Assembly (NCBI GenBank): GCA_029204225.1
Contig: MU831894.1
Span: 34,037-98,036 of the forward strand
Direction: 5' to 3'
Source of the DNA: Diphasiastrum complanatum
Lineage: Eukaryota; Streptophyta; Lycopodiopsida; Lycopodiales; Lycopodiaceae
Length of the DNA: 64,000 nucleotides
Position numbers and translations under genes: made by a program. The notes below the pieces were generated by a model. It had not been told where the DNA came from. It worked only from the letters and a program-made list of their open reading frames with translations, and did not search any database. This document shows positions 11,673 through 22,268 of the stretch, piece by piece (positions within the stretch are counted from its first letter, which is position 1; every line of letters starts with the position of its first letter).

Positions 11673-11699
11673 AGAAGAAGAAGAAAGAAAGAAAGAAAG
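11641..11699 (-). repeat. Microsatellite tail of LINE A
   Basis: The plus strand shows (AG)14, then AAG units, then AAAG units, directly touching the LINE A 3' end. On the LINE sense strand this is a (CTTT)n(CTT)n(CT)n tail. LINE 2 and a LINE fragment at 50135 end in the same position with (CT)n tracts. Confidence 0.75.
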
Positions 11700-11918
11700 C
11701 TTTATTAATGTCTTTTCCATGCCAAAAGGCATATAAGACTAGTAAATGTACATGTCAAGTATGTGGTAACCATAGGAGCGTTTGAAACGTCTCCAAAACA
11801 ATAACAAAAGTAGCAAGTCTAGAGCTAAAGCTATAAACTGAAATAGATGTGATGCTATAAGAAACAAGTGGGAGCATGTATACTGCTACCAGTCATGAGT
11901 GAGGTATGACGCTATCAT
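11700..11918 (-). mobile_element. LINE A 3' untranslated region
   Basis: Region between the last codons of the LINE A frame and its tail. The terminal ~90 bp, containing CCATGCCAAAAGGCATATAA, is shared with LINE 2 (23764 onward) and the LINE fragment at 50135-50220, so it defines the family's 3' end. It contains a small hairpin, TGCC-AAAA-GGCA. Confidence 0.75.
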
Positions 11919-13841
11919 CTAGTCCTGTCCTGCTGGTGCTGATGCTATAGAAGGATGTAATACGGCCTGCGGCATGAAGGGCCACTGGTGGTCTCTGACG
12001 TCGTCTGAGAGGATGAAGAGGTCTCCTCGTGATAGGTCGAGTAGCTCGTGCTGCAACATGGGTATGTGTGGGACGCTGTCTCTGGTCTCTGTGGGCAAGT
12101 AGGTCATCATCATCACTGCAAGAAGGATGTCATGTGGAACCGAGGGCTTCGCCCGAATCATACGAGCTAACATGGTGGTCTACAATCGTGAAATGCTGGC
12201 CCAATGTGATGAAGGGAGGCCGGTACACCATGTCTCTGTTGCATATAAGGCTGTGGGGGTGACAATAGTATCAAAGAGTCTACACTTACTGCGAGCATCT
12301 CGGATGAGCTTCCTGAAACAGAACCACTCAAGCTGAACAAGAGAGGAATGCTCCTTCCCAAGTCGGGTGGTGGCAGCCTGCCGCATGCTGAAGGTAGGAC
12401 CAAAAAAGAGTATCCCCAAATAGGTATAAGAGGAAACTACCTCTAAGGCCTGTCCATCTAGGATGAGCTCCTGGCGCTGCATGAAGGCTCGAGAAGTGTT
12501 GAAGACCATAACCTTGGTCTTCGCAGTGTTCACCCCCAACTCCCATCTGGTACAAAATCCCTAAAAACAATCCAGCTGCCTCTGCAAACCCTCTCTGGTC
12601 GGGGATACTAGTACTACATCATCCGCATAAAGGAGAATAGCAATCAGAATGGTGCCAAGTCTACAGCCACCCCCGCCACACTGTGAGATGACTCGCTCTA
12701 ACTCATCAATATACAATCCAAAGAGAACCGGTGAAAGAGAGCACCCCTGTTTCACCCCAGTGGTGCTCCAAATGTGATCAGATAGGCCACTGCTATGTCG
12801 GAAACATCCCAAGACCTTCTCATAAAGAGCCATCACTGCTAAAACAATATTTGTGGAGAAACCAAGGTCACGAAGTCTTTGAATGAGCAAGGAGTGTGGT
12901 ACAGAATTGAAGGCTTTCCTGAAATCTACAAAACAGCAGTAAACCCTCTCTTTCCTGTACTTAGCTTCCTCAATCAAGGCTCGAATTGTAAAAATACGGT
13001 CAGTGGTAGAATAATGAGATCGGAAACCTGCCTGCCCCAATGCATGTAATCTCCGAGCTTCGGCCTCTGAACTCACTGCAGACTGGAGTATGGTACCATA
13101 GAGCTTCGTGAGAACATGTCCGATCATGATGGTGCGGTAATTACTAGGAATCATGGGATCACCATTTTTATGAATAGGGTGGATGATGTTGGTGCACCAG
13201 GATGAGGGGAAACCAGAGACAACGGCGGAATTGAGGAGAGTGGCTAGTGTGGGAGCAAGGAGGTCGGAAGCATGGGTTAGGAGTTCAGATTCAAGGTCTT
13301 TGATATCTCTTGCTTTATGGGACTTCATTCTCTTGATGGCCGTAAGTACCATGTCATATGTGAAGAAGGTGAATTCAGAGGGGCGTGGGGAGATAGAGAT
13401 GGGTGCGTCAGTGGGTATGGTATATAGTTTGGTAGCATATTCGGTCCATATGCGAAGGTCATCCAGGAGGGGTGGTGGAGCACGAGGGATAAACTCACGC
13501 CAAAAGACGCCTGAAGAGGAACTGAAGAGAAGATCAACAAGACGCGTTCCTTCGGAGTCATCATAGATACGCTTTTTTCGGCGGAGTGTGCGACGGTAAG
13601 AGCGCCTGGCGGAGTGGAGGAGATGAGGATCGTGAGTGCGGGCATGGGTGACAAGTTTATAAAGAGAGCGACATTCAGCATCATACCACGGGGGGTGTGT
13701 GGGTCGTATCGATGAGGAGCGGGTGCCTATGCTTTTATGGGGTTTAGATGGAAAAGCAAGGGAAGCAGCGGTATGAAGAGAAGTGCTAAGAAAGGCAGCT
13801 TGAGTCTCGACTGTACTATCGTGAGGGAAGGAATGGAGCAA
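11919..13841 (-). pseudogene. LINE A reverse transcriptase and C-terminal region
   Basis: Non-LTR retrotransposon reverse transcriptase, which copies LINE RNA at a nicked target. Palm motifs are clear: FRSHYSTTDRIF, motif A CFVDFRKAF, motif B GVKQGCSLSPVLFGLYIDE and motif C LLYADDVVLV. One frame runs across the region, broken by only two TAG stops (near 12560 and just below 12180). The C-terminal part lacks the Cys-His zf-RVT-like segment seen in LINE 2, so it has an internal deletion near 12130. The endonuclease lies upstream in another frame. Motif style resembles RTE-type rather than plant L1 elements, which is an inference. Confidence 0.85.
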
Positions 13842-14290
13842 GGAGGTTAGGAACTCCTGGTAGACTGGTGTATAGAGAGAACTGAATGTATACCTAGGTA
13901 CCCGTGTAAGCAGGGGGTGTGAGGATGGCTGTGGAGGTGGGAGGCGGCCGATAGCGAAGGAGAGAAAGGAGTGATCAGAGAGAGAGTGGTGGGAGATACA
14001 TGAAAATCAGAGATGAGAGGTATGGAAGATGGTGATCCCATGAGGTAATCCACAACACTATGTCCACCACTGTGAGGGTGACAAGTATAACTGCCGGATT
14101 TTGGCCAACAAGTTAGGCCATTGTAAATGGCTAACTCATGGGCCTCTCCAAACTGCAACAAATGCTCACCGTAAGGGGTAGTAGGTCCCAAGCTGTCCTC
14201 TAAAATCCTGGTAACTCCCATGTCATCGTTGTCAAGGGCATGAATGCGGAGCTGGTCGGTGATGTCATAAAACCAATCCGCAGAGGTGAG
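13842..14290 (-). pseudogene. LINE A endonuclease, 5'-truncated
   Basis: C-terminal part of an apurinic-type endonuclease, which nicks target DNA for LINE priming. On the minus strand it reads from FYDITDQLRIHALDND near 14285, then YNGLTCWPKSGSYTCHP, then HSVVDYLMGSPSSIP and a conserved SDHSFLSF in a shifted frame. The N-terminal half with the first catalytic residues is missing, cut at a junction with another LINE fragment. A frameshift separates it from the reverse transcriptase. Confidence 0.75.
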
Positions 14291-14299
14291 CCCTGGGCA

Positions 14300-14520
14300 T
14301 CATGAATCTGCAGCATACAATGTAGTGGTTCTCTGAAAGCAAATACGCTCAAGCTGGACCAAGGAGGCATGTCCCTTCCCAAGTCTGGCTGTAGCTGCAT
14401 GTCTCATGCCAAATATAGGACCAGTGAAAAAAACCCCAAGATAGGTGTAGGATGACACAATCTCCAACAGCTGTCCATCTAGAAAAAGCTCATGTCGCTA
14501 CATGAAAGCCCTGGATGTGT
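14300..14520 (-). pseudogene. LINE fragment: end of reverse transcriptase
   Basis: The minus strand repeats the block found in LINE A at 12240-12490: FNTSRAFM, then ELFLDGQLLEIVSSYTYLGV, GKGHASLVQLERICF and TTLYA. It lies between the C-terminal fragment of copy B and the endonuclease of LINE A, so the order is scrambled relative to an intact LINE. An internal piece equivalent to IRDARSKCRLFD is missing. Confidence 0.7.
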
Positions 14521-15262
14521 TGAAGGCATCAATGTCTGCTCTAGATCGTCTCCTAGAGAAAAAGGAGGTACTATGGGTCTGCTGGGAGTCATGGTATCCA
14601 TACTGATCTCTCTGACAAATATCTCTACGGAGCAGGAACATCTCACACAGCATCAGTGCCACACAACGAGGGTCAACATATGAAGTGAATGAGCGAAGTG
14701 TGATCGGAGAATCTCGGAAAAGGCAATGATAGCGTCCTCGAATCTCATAATAGCCATGGCCCTTGAATAGAAAATGCTCCTCTGACTCCGCCTCCCCTAA
14801 TGTGCACATCTAACAAAGTCTACTCAAATGAGGGATGCCTTGGAAGCGCCTCGTCTCCTCATATAGCTGATGTGAGGAAATTTGGAATTGACCCAGTGTA
14901 AAAAAGAGGCAATGTGAAAGTTCGCTATCCAAATAACAAGGCAAAATTGGGACCCCGGCACTATCTAGCTCTAGGAAACTGGAGCGATAGAAGTCCGGTT
15001 TGACCCCCAAGGGCCCCTGCCAAGTCACTCGAGAATATGCACGATAAATAACCCTCCTGATATACTGATGAGAACCCACTGGTAGATTAGAGAAAAGCTA
15101 CGTGTGGATAACATGAAACCGGAAGACTCACCACTCTCTAGAGCCTCAACTTGTAGTGGAATGACGACAAACTCAGCAAGTAAAACTTGGTGAGGAACAA
15201 ATGGTCTAGATCATGCGTGCAAGCATACTGATGTGTAGAGGAGAAATGCTAGTCCACTCTGA
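14521..15262 (-). pseudogene. LINE B fragment: C-terminal region
   Basis: Matches the part of LINE 2 after the reverse transcriptase: SEWTSIS near 15250, MLARMI, then a zf-RVT-like block (MCTLGEAESEEHFLFKGHGY, EIRGRYHCLFRD) at about 14640-14810. Stops and frame changes interrupt it. It ends at 14520, where a piece of reverse transcriptase is joined instead of the 3' end. The upstream edge meets a (GA)n tract. Confidence 0.7.
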
Positions 15263-15270
15263 CTCCGGAA

Positions 15271-15273
<3 letters not shown>

Positions 15274-15318
<45 letters not shown>
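15274..15318 (+). repeat. (GA)n microsatellite
   Basis: About 22 GA units at the edge of the LINE B fragment. Unlike the other GA tracts here, the flanking bases do not match the LINE 3' terminus. Confidence 0.9.
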
Positions 15319-15321
<3 letters not shown>

Positions 15322-15927
15322 TACATGAAGGCATCATGGTGAAAGAAATGTCTTATCCAAAACATCACCAATACATAATCAACAACTATCTACCCAAAAG
15401 TTGGAAATGTTTTGTGATCCGAGAAAATAGTTGGGAAGTTATTTGTGCAAGAAGAGAGCCCGTGATTCCATAATGTTTAAAAATGGGAGAAGTATTTTGC
15501 TGCTAGGATGAAAGCGAGGTTCTACAAGATAAAAAAGAGAAGCTAGTTTTGAAATCTATCCTTTCATACAACTAGAATTAATGGGAAAGCCAAGGTCCCA
15601 TTTCGAAAAAAGATTATGCAATTTAAAGTAGGAAGTTGTACGAACTGAAAATCTGATTAAGATTCTTACTATAAAGACTTGAAAGATTCAAGTCAAATTT
15701 ATTCCTGTACTCTTTTAATTTTACTTAATTAAACCTCTAAAAATGCATGTGTCACTCGAATCGAAAACCCCCAAATGTCTTGTTTGGTGGTCGAGAGTTC
15801 CATCATATGTAACACAAGTCTAAGGAGATAAAAGATGGAAACAATGGCATCTTCACAAGTAGTTGAAAAATGATTAATCTTGATATTTCAAATTGTATAT
15901 TCAATTTATTCCAAAATTTTATGATAC

Positions 15928-16093
15928 CAGATAGCAAGCCTAATATCCAGCCAATTGTTGTTTTTTTCTTAAGAACATCATTTTCTGCCTCAAGTCTTTG
16001 TTTTATTCTTTCATCCTGCGACCTTTGAAAACTGAACAATTCCTCTTTCATTTCTAAATCTTCCTGTAAGTCCTCAATTTTACTTTCAAGCTC
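15928..16093 (-). CDS. Candidate host-gene exon B, coiled coil
   Basis: On the minus strand a T-rich tract and TTTTGAACAG|GAG give a convincing acceptor at 16093. The frame then encodes a heptad-like charged helix (ELESKIEDLQEDLEMKEELF, then DERIKQRLEAENDVLKKK) and a short hydrophobic end (WILGLLS). A possible donor is CTG|GTATCA at 15928. The frame starts in phase 0, as candidate exon A requires, and ends with one base, as exon C requires. Without the donor it stays open to about 15803. Not a recognised family. Confidence 0.45.
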
Positions 16094-17039
16094 CTGTTCA
16101 AAAATTAAAATATCACTTTATCAAAAGAGAGGCAAGAACTATAAAATAGGTTTAGTCATAGAAGAATTCAATCAATATATCATCTTTTGCAACAAAATAA
16201 GCACTATAATAATATTATAGAGATAACAATCAAACTCCGATTTGTGCTAGAACTCATCAAGAAAACATAAAAAAGATGACGAGTCATTGATGCCTTATGC
16301 AGCAAACAGCCAATGAGGGCTTACTTCAGAAAAATTGCACCGAGTTTTTAGTTTGACATAAGATAGGCAGGCTTCACCATATGATTGAACTGTGGGTACT
16401 TGTTTCATATTTTTATTGGAAATGTATCATCCCATATGTATAGAACAAGTTAAACAAAATAAAATAAGATAATTCATTTCATTTTGAATGTTTTCAAAGT
16501 AAAAGCCCACCTTTCATGTGCACCAAAAACCCCACAAACTTGTGGTGAAAAAGTACACTCCACTGCTCCAAAATTGTGGGAGAAAATCAACAAGAAAAGA
16601 CTATTCTGCTAGCTTATTATTGAGAAAAGTTAAAATTAGAGCTACTGAAAAATAGCATTCAAAGAGAAAGAGAGGGATGGGAGTTTTGCATGCCTCCAAG
16701 AAAGGCAGCTGCCAGCATGACAGTTTCTCCCCATACCCCCTGTCCTCTCTTCCCTCTTGTTCCTAATCCTCCCTATCTCGGTTATTTACAGTTTTATGCA
16801 CATATGTACTTTTTGTAGCATACGGAAATGGCTAAGTCGCCAACCTATGGTGACCTTTGTAAAAGAAATGTAAATAAAACTGTTATTAGAGTTACTAAGC
16901 CTCTGAGTCATTGTTAAGCCTTGCCGTAGGGTGCTGGGTCATTAATTTAGAGTGGCTGGACTGACCTCTAAAAAGTAGGAAATGACTAGTCAACAAGACA
17001 CGTGTCACATGCTCACTCGAACACTTGGTCCAGTGAATA
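16094..17039. other. No feature recognised (candidate intron)
   Basis: AT-rich DNA without coding similarity. From about 16980 it grades into the repeat arm that follows. Confidence 0.3.
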
Positions 17040-17451
17040 AGTGCTACATGTCAGGGTTGACTGGTCAAACAGGACGTGACATATGCTCACTAGGACACTT
17101 GGTCCAGTGTATGTGACACATGTAGCCTACTTGCTTGCCTATGTGTCACGGTACTAACAAGTGGCAAGTGTCAACTGTGCATGGAATTGGTCCATTTGTC
17201 GACATCAGGAAGGGTCGGGGGCAAGGGGTGCTTGAGGATTGTGGATAAGTGAGTCTTGAGAGAGGCATTCCTCATTATAATCTATGCAACAAAGGTTGGG
17301 AGGAGACAAGGCAGCCAGCTCCATTGTGTTTCATGGTTGTTGATGCTATGTACTACTTACTGTGAATTCAATAAAGTTTGAGTTTGAGATCTATCTATAC
17401 ATGCTTGACTGTGGTTTGTGTATGAGTGTAGTGCAGAGAGAGCTTGAGATT
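17040..17451 (+). repeat. Inverted-repeat arm 1 (probable LTR end)
   Basis: Its reverse complement recurs at 17930-18147 plus 18915-19105, interrupted there by an LTR. Shared stretches include TTGAGAGAGGCATTCCTCAT and GAATTCAATAAAGTTT. It also contains an internal duplication of a block ending TTGGTCCAGTG. A primer-binding-site motif directly follows, so this arm is probably the 3' part of an LTR. Confidence 0.7.
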
Positions 17452-17463
17452 TGGTATCAGAGC
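17452..17463 (+). other. Primer-binding-site motif (tRNA-iMet type)
   Basis: TGGTATCAGAGC exactly matches the usual plant copia signature and lies just after repeat arm 1. No polyprotein follows within the next 450 bp, where the inverted arm begins. Confidence 0.6.
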
Positions 17464-17929
17464 ACAAGGTTGCGAAGAGGGCTGAAATTCACACATCATT
17501 CTGCTTGGACCATCACTGGCGGAAGGCATGAACTTTGAGAATCTTTAATCCAAATCAGCATTGATGGCAGGATAGTGCTGAAATTCACAAGGGTTTGGAC
17601 ATCTTTTGAGTGTAGAAACAAGTTCTCAAAAGCCACACAATCAGTGTGAGCTGCAGATTCAACGCTACAACAGGGTGGGTGCTGTAGGGAGGCTTAAAGG
17701 CTGAAATCGATGCCAAATGCACCTGTTTGACCTACGATCTACTACAAGTGACTGTGGCCAGGTTTAGTGAAGCTTTTTTGAGATAAGCGACAGGTTTTGA
17801 CACCTATAGGAGGGCGACTATGGACTGCTACAACAAAGATTTCCACAAGAGTTTCCACTGTTGTCTTGAGCTGCATCATTTTCTGTTTCATGTTAACAAA
17901 CAAGCTTAGTTACTCCATTTGCCATATAG

Positions 17930-18147
17930 TATAATGTTCTGTTAGGCTCTCTCTGAACTACACTCATACACAAACCATAATAAAGTATGTATAGATAGAT
18001 CTCAAACTTAAACTTTATTGAATTCACAGTAAGTACATACATCAACAAGCATGAAACACGCTGGAGTTGGCTGCCTTGTCTCCTCCGAACCTTTGCTGCA
18101 TAGATTATGATGAGGAATGCCTCTCTCAAGGCTCAGTTATTCATAAT
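17930..18147 (-). repeat. Inverted-repeat arm 2, proximal part
   Basis: Reverse complement of about 17230-17450 with scattered substitutions. The rest of the arm lies at 18915-19105, beyond the inserted LTR. Confidence 0.7.
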
Positions 18148-18164
18148 CCCCGGCAACGGCGCCA
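18148..18164 (-). other. Primer-binding site (tRNA-Asp type)
   Basis: The minus strand reads TGGCGCCGTTGCCGGGG, complementary to the 3' end of plant tRNA-Asp. Many Ty3/gypsy (Tat/Athila-type) elements use this primer. It sits four bases from the LTR at 18169. Confidence 0.75.
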
Positions 18165-18168
18165 AAAT

Positions 18169-18914
18169 TGTAGTGGGCTATTTCCTATCCTACCCTCAAC
18201 TCTATATCCAAGCACACAAGCATCGAGGAGATGAAGTTAGTTGTCACATGGAGGTTCGTTCCCATGAGAGCGATAGCATATTTCATAATCCAGCATGTGC
18301 AATTAACACCAAGATCCACTAACACTACAACCATTAACACTAAGATCCACAATGATAGAAACTCGCTCTTCTCTCTCTTCCTTTCTCTCACAAAAAGCAT
18401 AAGAACATTCAATCCCAATAAGCATCAAATCCAACAATTAGCAAACACAAAGAAAGCATGAGAGATGGAGGAAGAAAGATAAAGAGCAAGGACATTCCTA
18501 ATCCATTCCATAAAAGGGCCAACCTGCTTGTATTGAAATGAAGAGAGAACATGTACAATTATGCGAAACTACCACTTATATAGTGGATTGGAGGGTCTTG
18601 GCCTCAATTCCTATTGGTCAATTCCTACCTCCCTAACTATTCAAATTTGAAAAAGAGTGGTAACCGATTCAATAATTGGAGGGAACCAATTTGAAATTGA
18701 ATATTGGTGGGAACCCTTATTTTATTCACTAACTTGACTTTTGGGCCTAGCGACATTAAAAGTCCCGCAAAAAGGCCTAAAGTCCTTTTATTAACTTCTA
18801 CTTAATCAAATAACTATGTGATCATCGGGTTGGACTTACACATGTGGGGTGCCAAATCCCGCTCACTTATTAACTAAGGTTAGGGTTGCCTCGATATCCG
18901 CAAACCCTCCAACA
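18169..18914 (-). repeat. LTR inserted in arm 2 (gypsy-type, 746 bp)
   Basis: On the minus strand it runs from TGTTGGAGGG to CCCACTACA, ending next to a tRNA-Asp primer-binding site. The body has a CTTATATAGTGG block and other LTR-like AT-rich sequence. It interrupts repeat arm 2. No gag-pol follows, so most of the element is deleted. Confidence 0.65.
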
Positions 18915-19105
18915 ACCCCTTAACCCTGACCCTTCCTGATGTTGACACATGGCCAATTCCATGCATAGTCGACACTTGCCACTTGGCAGTACCCTGACAC
19001 AGGCAAGCAAGTAGGCTACACGTGTCACTCATACACTAGACCGTGTCCCAGTGAGCATATGACACATGTCATGTTTGACCGGTTAACCCTGACATGCGTA
19101 CACAT
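18915..19105 (-). repeat. Inverted-repeat arm 2, distal part
   Basis: Reverse complement of about 17045-17225. Shared blocks include GTAGCCTACTTGCTTGCC, the GGCAAGTGTC region and CATCAGGAAGGGTC. Confidence 0.7.
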
Positions 19106-19139
19106 GCCCACTTGCTATACAAACATATATCAATTTTTT

Positions 19140-21320
19140 TAAGGCTAGTATAGTATCTGACATAACAAAGAGACATGCAATCTTCAACTTCATGGAATCC
19201 AACCACAAAGTCATGAAACATCGACTCCATTTTGTGTGGCATTAACCAAATGTTTCGACTTCCCCACTCACTGCATCAATGCCCAAGGGTAGGTGCAAGT
19301 CAAATGCACAAACATACGTCCATAAAAGCTTTCTTGCATTTTAGAAGTTGACCAACATATCGAGTTTCTATCACCACCCTAGAAGTGACATGTAAACTAG
19401 GTCATGAACGAACGCTACCACTAATGAGCAAGCCAATCAAATTAAGTTTCTATTTCTCATAAAAAAATCAAAAACTTGCATTTCATCAATTTAGCTTGCT
19501 CAAAAACCTATCTAAATGGCATTGTTGGTGAATCACATGCGATATTAGCACAAGAAGGTTGGCTGCAACTTGGACAAAGATCTCGAATAGGAAATGCATG
19601 CCCACTAACACAATTCAAACATGCATCAACGTGAAGTCTAGGATATTGCGTAAGATAACAAAGGAGATTTGTGATCTTCAACTTCACTAAGTCCAACCAC
19701 AAAGTCATTGACCATCAACTTTATCATGCAATAGCAAGGACCAAATGAAATGACGTCTTTTATCACTTCATCAACATCCAAGAGTAGATGCAGGTCATAT
19801 GCACAAACATATGTTCACATTAGCTTTTATACATCTGCCCAATTGCAATGAGTCTCTCACTTCTCTACAAGAAGAAACTCAGTCGTGATTAAGGCTAGCA
19901 CCAAACAGCAAAGCCAATTAAAGGAAATCCTTACTTCCACATAGAAAAGAGGAAATTTCACATTTCATCACTTTCAGCTTGTGAAAAATATAACTCAATA
20001 GAATAGTTGGGGGGGGGGGGGGGGGGGGGAAATGAATCACTAACAATAGAAAAGGATCAATGTGAACTAGTTAGACGAAACTTGGGAACAAAGACCTCAA
20101 ATGCTCATGCTACTACAACTAGTACTAGACTTTAGAAATTCAAGTATCGGTACCATACCTCTTGAAAGAGCCTCATTTGGTAGATTGTGTTTTGAAATTC
20201 TTGTGTGTATTGTTGTCGCCTTGATTGATTGAAGTTCGCTTGTAGTACATGACAAATGTGTTGACTACATCCAAGTGAAGTCTAGAATACTACCTGAACA
20301 TAACAAAAAGGAGACATGCAATCTTCAACTCCATAAAAATATCATACCATCAAATGCATCATGCATAGTCATCCCTACCCACATCATCAACACCCAAGAG
20401 TAGACGCAAGTCACATGAATAATGATACGTCCACAAATTATTTCATATAGTCATACAAAGACAAACGTGTTGAGTTTCTATCACCTCTTTGGTTTCTATC
20501 ACTTCTTTGGAGGTGAAATGCAAACCCAACCATTATGAATGATACACTCAAGAGAAAGACCAATCAAATGCCATCCCTTTTTCCTTATAGAAACATGAAC
20601 ACATCACATATCAACAAATTCATCACTCTGCCTTACTCTAACAAGCCCAAACCTAGAGAACTTAGCTAGTGGGGAAAATGTACCACAAAACATAGGAAGC
20701 ATAAGAATAAATTGATCAAATGAGGCCCCTATTCCCGCATACAAACATCAAAACATTAGATATCACTTTAGCTTGCTCTAAAAAGCCCATCTAGTGGGAA
20801 ACATACACCACAAAAAAAAGGGAAGCAAAGGACAAACTAACTGACCACAACTTGGATGAATATCTCAAATGATAATTGCATGTCCCCTAATACGACCAAA
20901 AAAAAATTGATGTTCAATCTAGGATAGTACTAGAACATAACGCAAAAAAAAGTGCAATCTTCAATTCCATGCAACTCCATGGAATTTCAACCCTAGAGTA
21001 TCACACCATCAACTCCATCATGCATAGCCTAGACTAAATGCTACGACATCTTTACTCATGATCATGACCCAAAAGCAAGTGTAGGTAACACACATAAAGA
21101 TATGCGCAACATTACCATTTCTACATTTCCATATAGGCCAACATGTTGACTTTCTATCACTTTCATTTCTCCAGAGGTGAGGGGCAACCTCAAGCATGAT
21201 GAGGGATGGCATCAAGGAAAATTCACTAAAATGAAGTCCCTATTGCCTCATACAACTAAGGGACACTAAATAGCATTACTTTAGCTTGCTCAAACAATAT
21301 TGAACCTTAATACTAACACC
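19140..21320. repeat. Degenerate tandem array, ~0.5-0.65 kb units
   Basis: At least four diverged copies start near 19142, 19637, 20281 and 20918. Each has the same order of blocks: an opening like TCTAGGATA...AACATAAC, then GCAATCTTCAACT(C/T)CAT, CCATCAACTCCATCATGCAT, a CAAGAGTAG(A/G)(T/C)GCAAGTCA block, a GAGTTTCTATCAC block, and an ending like CATCACTTTAGCTTGCTC. Extra partial units occur near 20690-20800. There is no coding potential. Spacing is uneven because of indels. Confidence 0.7.
20009..20029 (+). repeat. Poly-G run (21 bases)
   Basis: An uninterrupted run of 21 G inside the tandem array. Such runs are rare and their length in an assembly is often unreliable. Confidence 0.9.
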
Positions 21321-22268
21321 CACTGCTTGAACTAAATGCTACAACAACTCTAATGTGTTCAAGCCCAACAAAGAATTTACGCTATGAAATCAACAACTTC
21401 AAATGAATTATGCATTTGATTTGGGTTCTCAATCATCCATGAACCTTCACTGTTAGTTTGAAGCAAGTTGTGGAAAGTTATGTGAAGATGCAAGTTGCTC
21501 AGGTTCAACACAACTTCCACCAACATAAGAAAAGCCAAGTTATTGTGAAAGTGAGCTCACTCCTCTTCGCAACTAGCAACAGATGAATCTACTCGCTTTG
21601 GTTAGAGAGAGCCTAAATGTTTAGTGGATGATGCGTCACTTGCTCAAATAACGCCATCTCTTGATCTATATATTTGAGTATGAAGGTTCAATACGCGCAA
21701 GAATTTTGTGAAAATATATGTGTATGTATGAAGGTAAATATTCTAATTAAGCAGGCCAGCTTTTTACACCCTTTTGGATCTGTCCTTCAAAAGTAGTTAC
21801 TTGGATAAGCATAATACTTCTCCTTTTCCAGTTGTAGCTCACAATTTGTGAGCTCCTAAAGGTAGAAATGATTTTAAGACGACTCCTATATTTTACAAAA
21901 GAGTCTAAGAATAGTAGTTGTGTGGCTCTCTGAATTTAGTAACAAAAATGCATCCTTCCAAACATTACAACTTTAGATGACAACTTGAACTATAAATGAG
22001 GCCCTAACTCATCCATTCATGCCTAGATATAACGTAGCCTTGGAGTAATAGTTCAAAGAACCTTTTATACTACCTTAGTCAACAGCTTTCTTGGAAAATC
22101 TTTTCCAAAACCTCAACATTATTAGGTTAGATTAGGTACTACATCCTAAAAGTCGATAAAAGAGTCAGTGCCTATTTTACAAGATGAGGCTTTGCAATGA
22201 CTTGTTATGCGAAAATAATGCCTAAAAAACACTAATTCATGTTGATTATCAGTGTAAGAAAAATTTAC
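21321..22268. other. No feature recognised (candidate intron)
   Basis: AT-rich DNA with no coding similarity, below the donor of candidate exon A. Confidence 0.3.

Noticed and set aside
13183-13566. Plus-strand frame of 127 codons
   Set aside because: Lies antisense to the well supported LINE A reverse transcriptase and has no recognisable domain.
18148-18164. Possible tRNA-Asp gene
   Set aside because: Only the last 17 bases of tRNA-Asp are present, next to an LTR end. That is a primer-binding site; no cloverleaf can be formed upstream or downstream.
19140-21320. CRISPR-like array
   Set aside because: Units are hundreds of bases long, diverged and without short constant repeats. The genome is eukaryotic.
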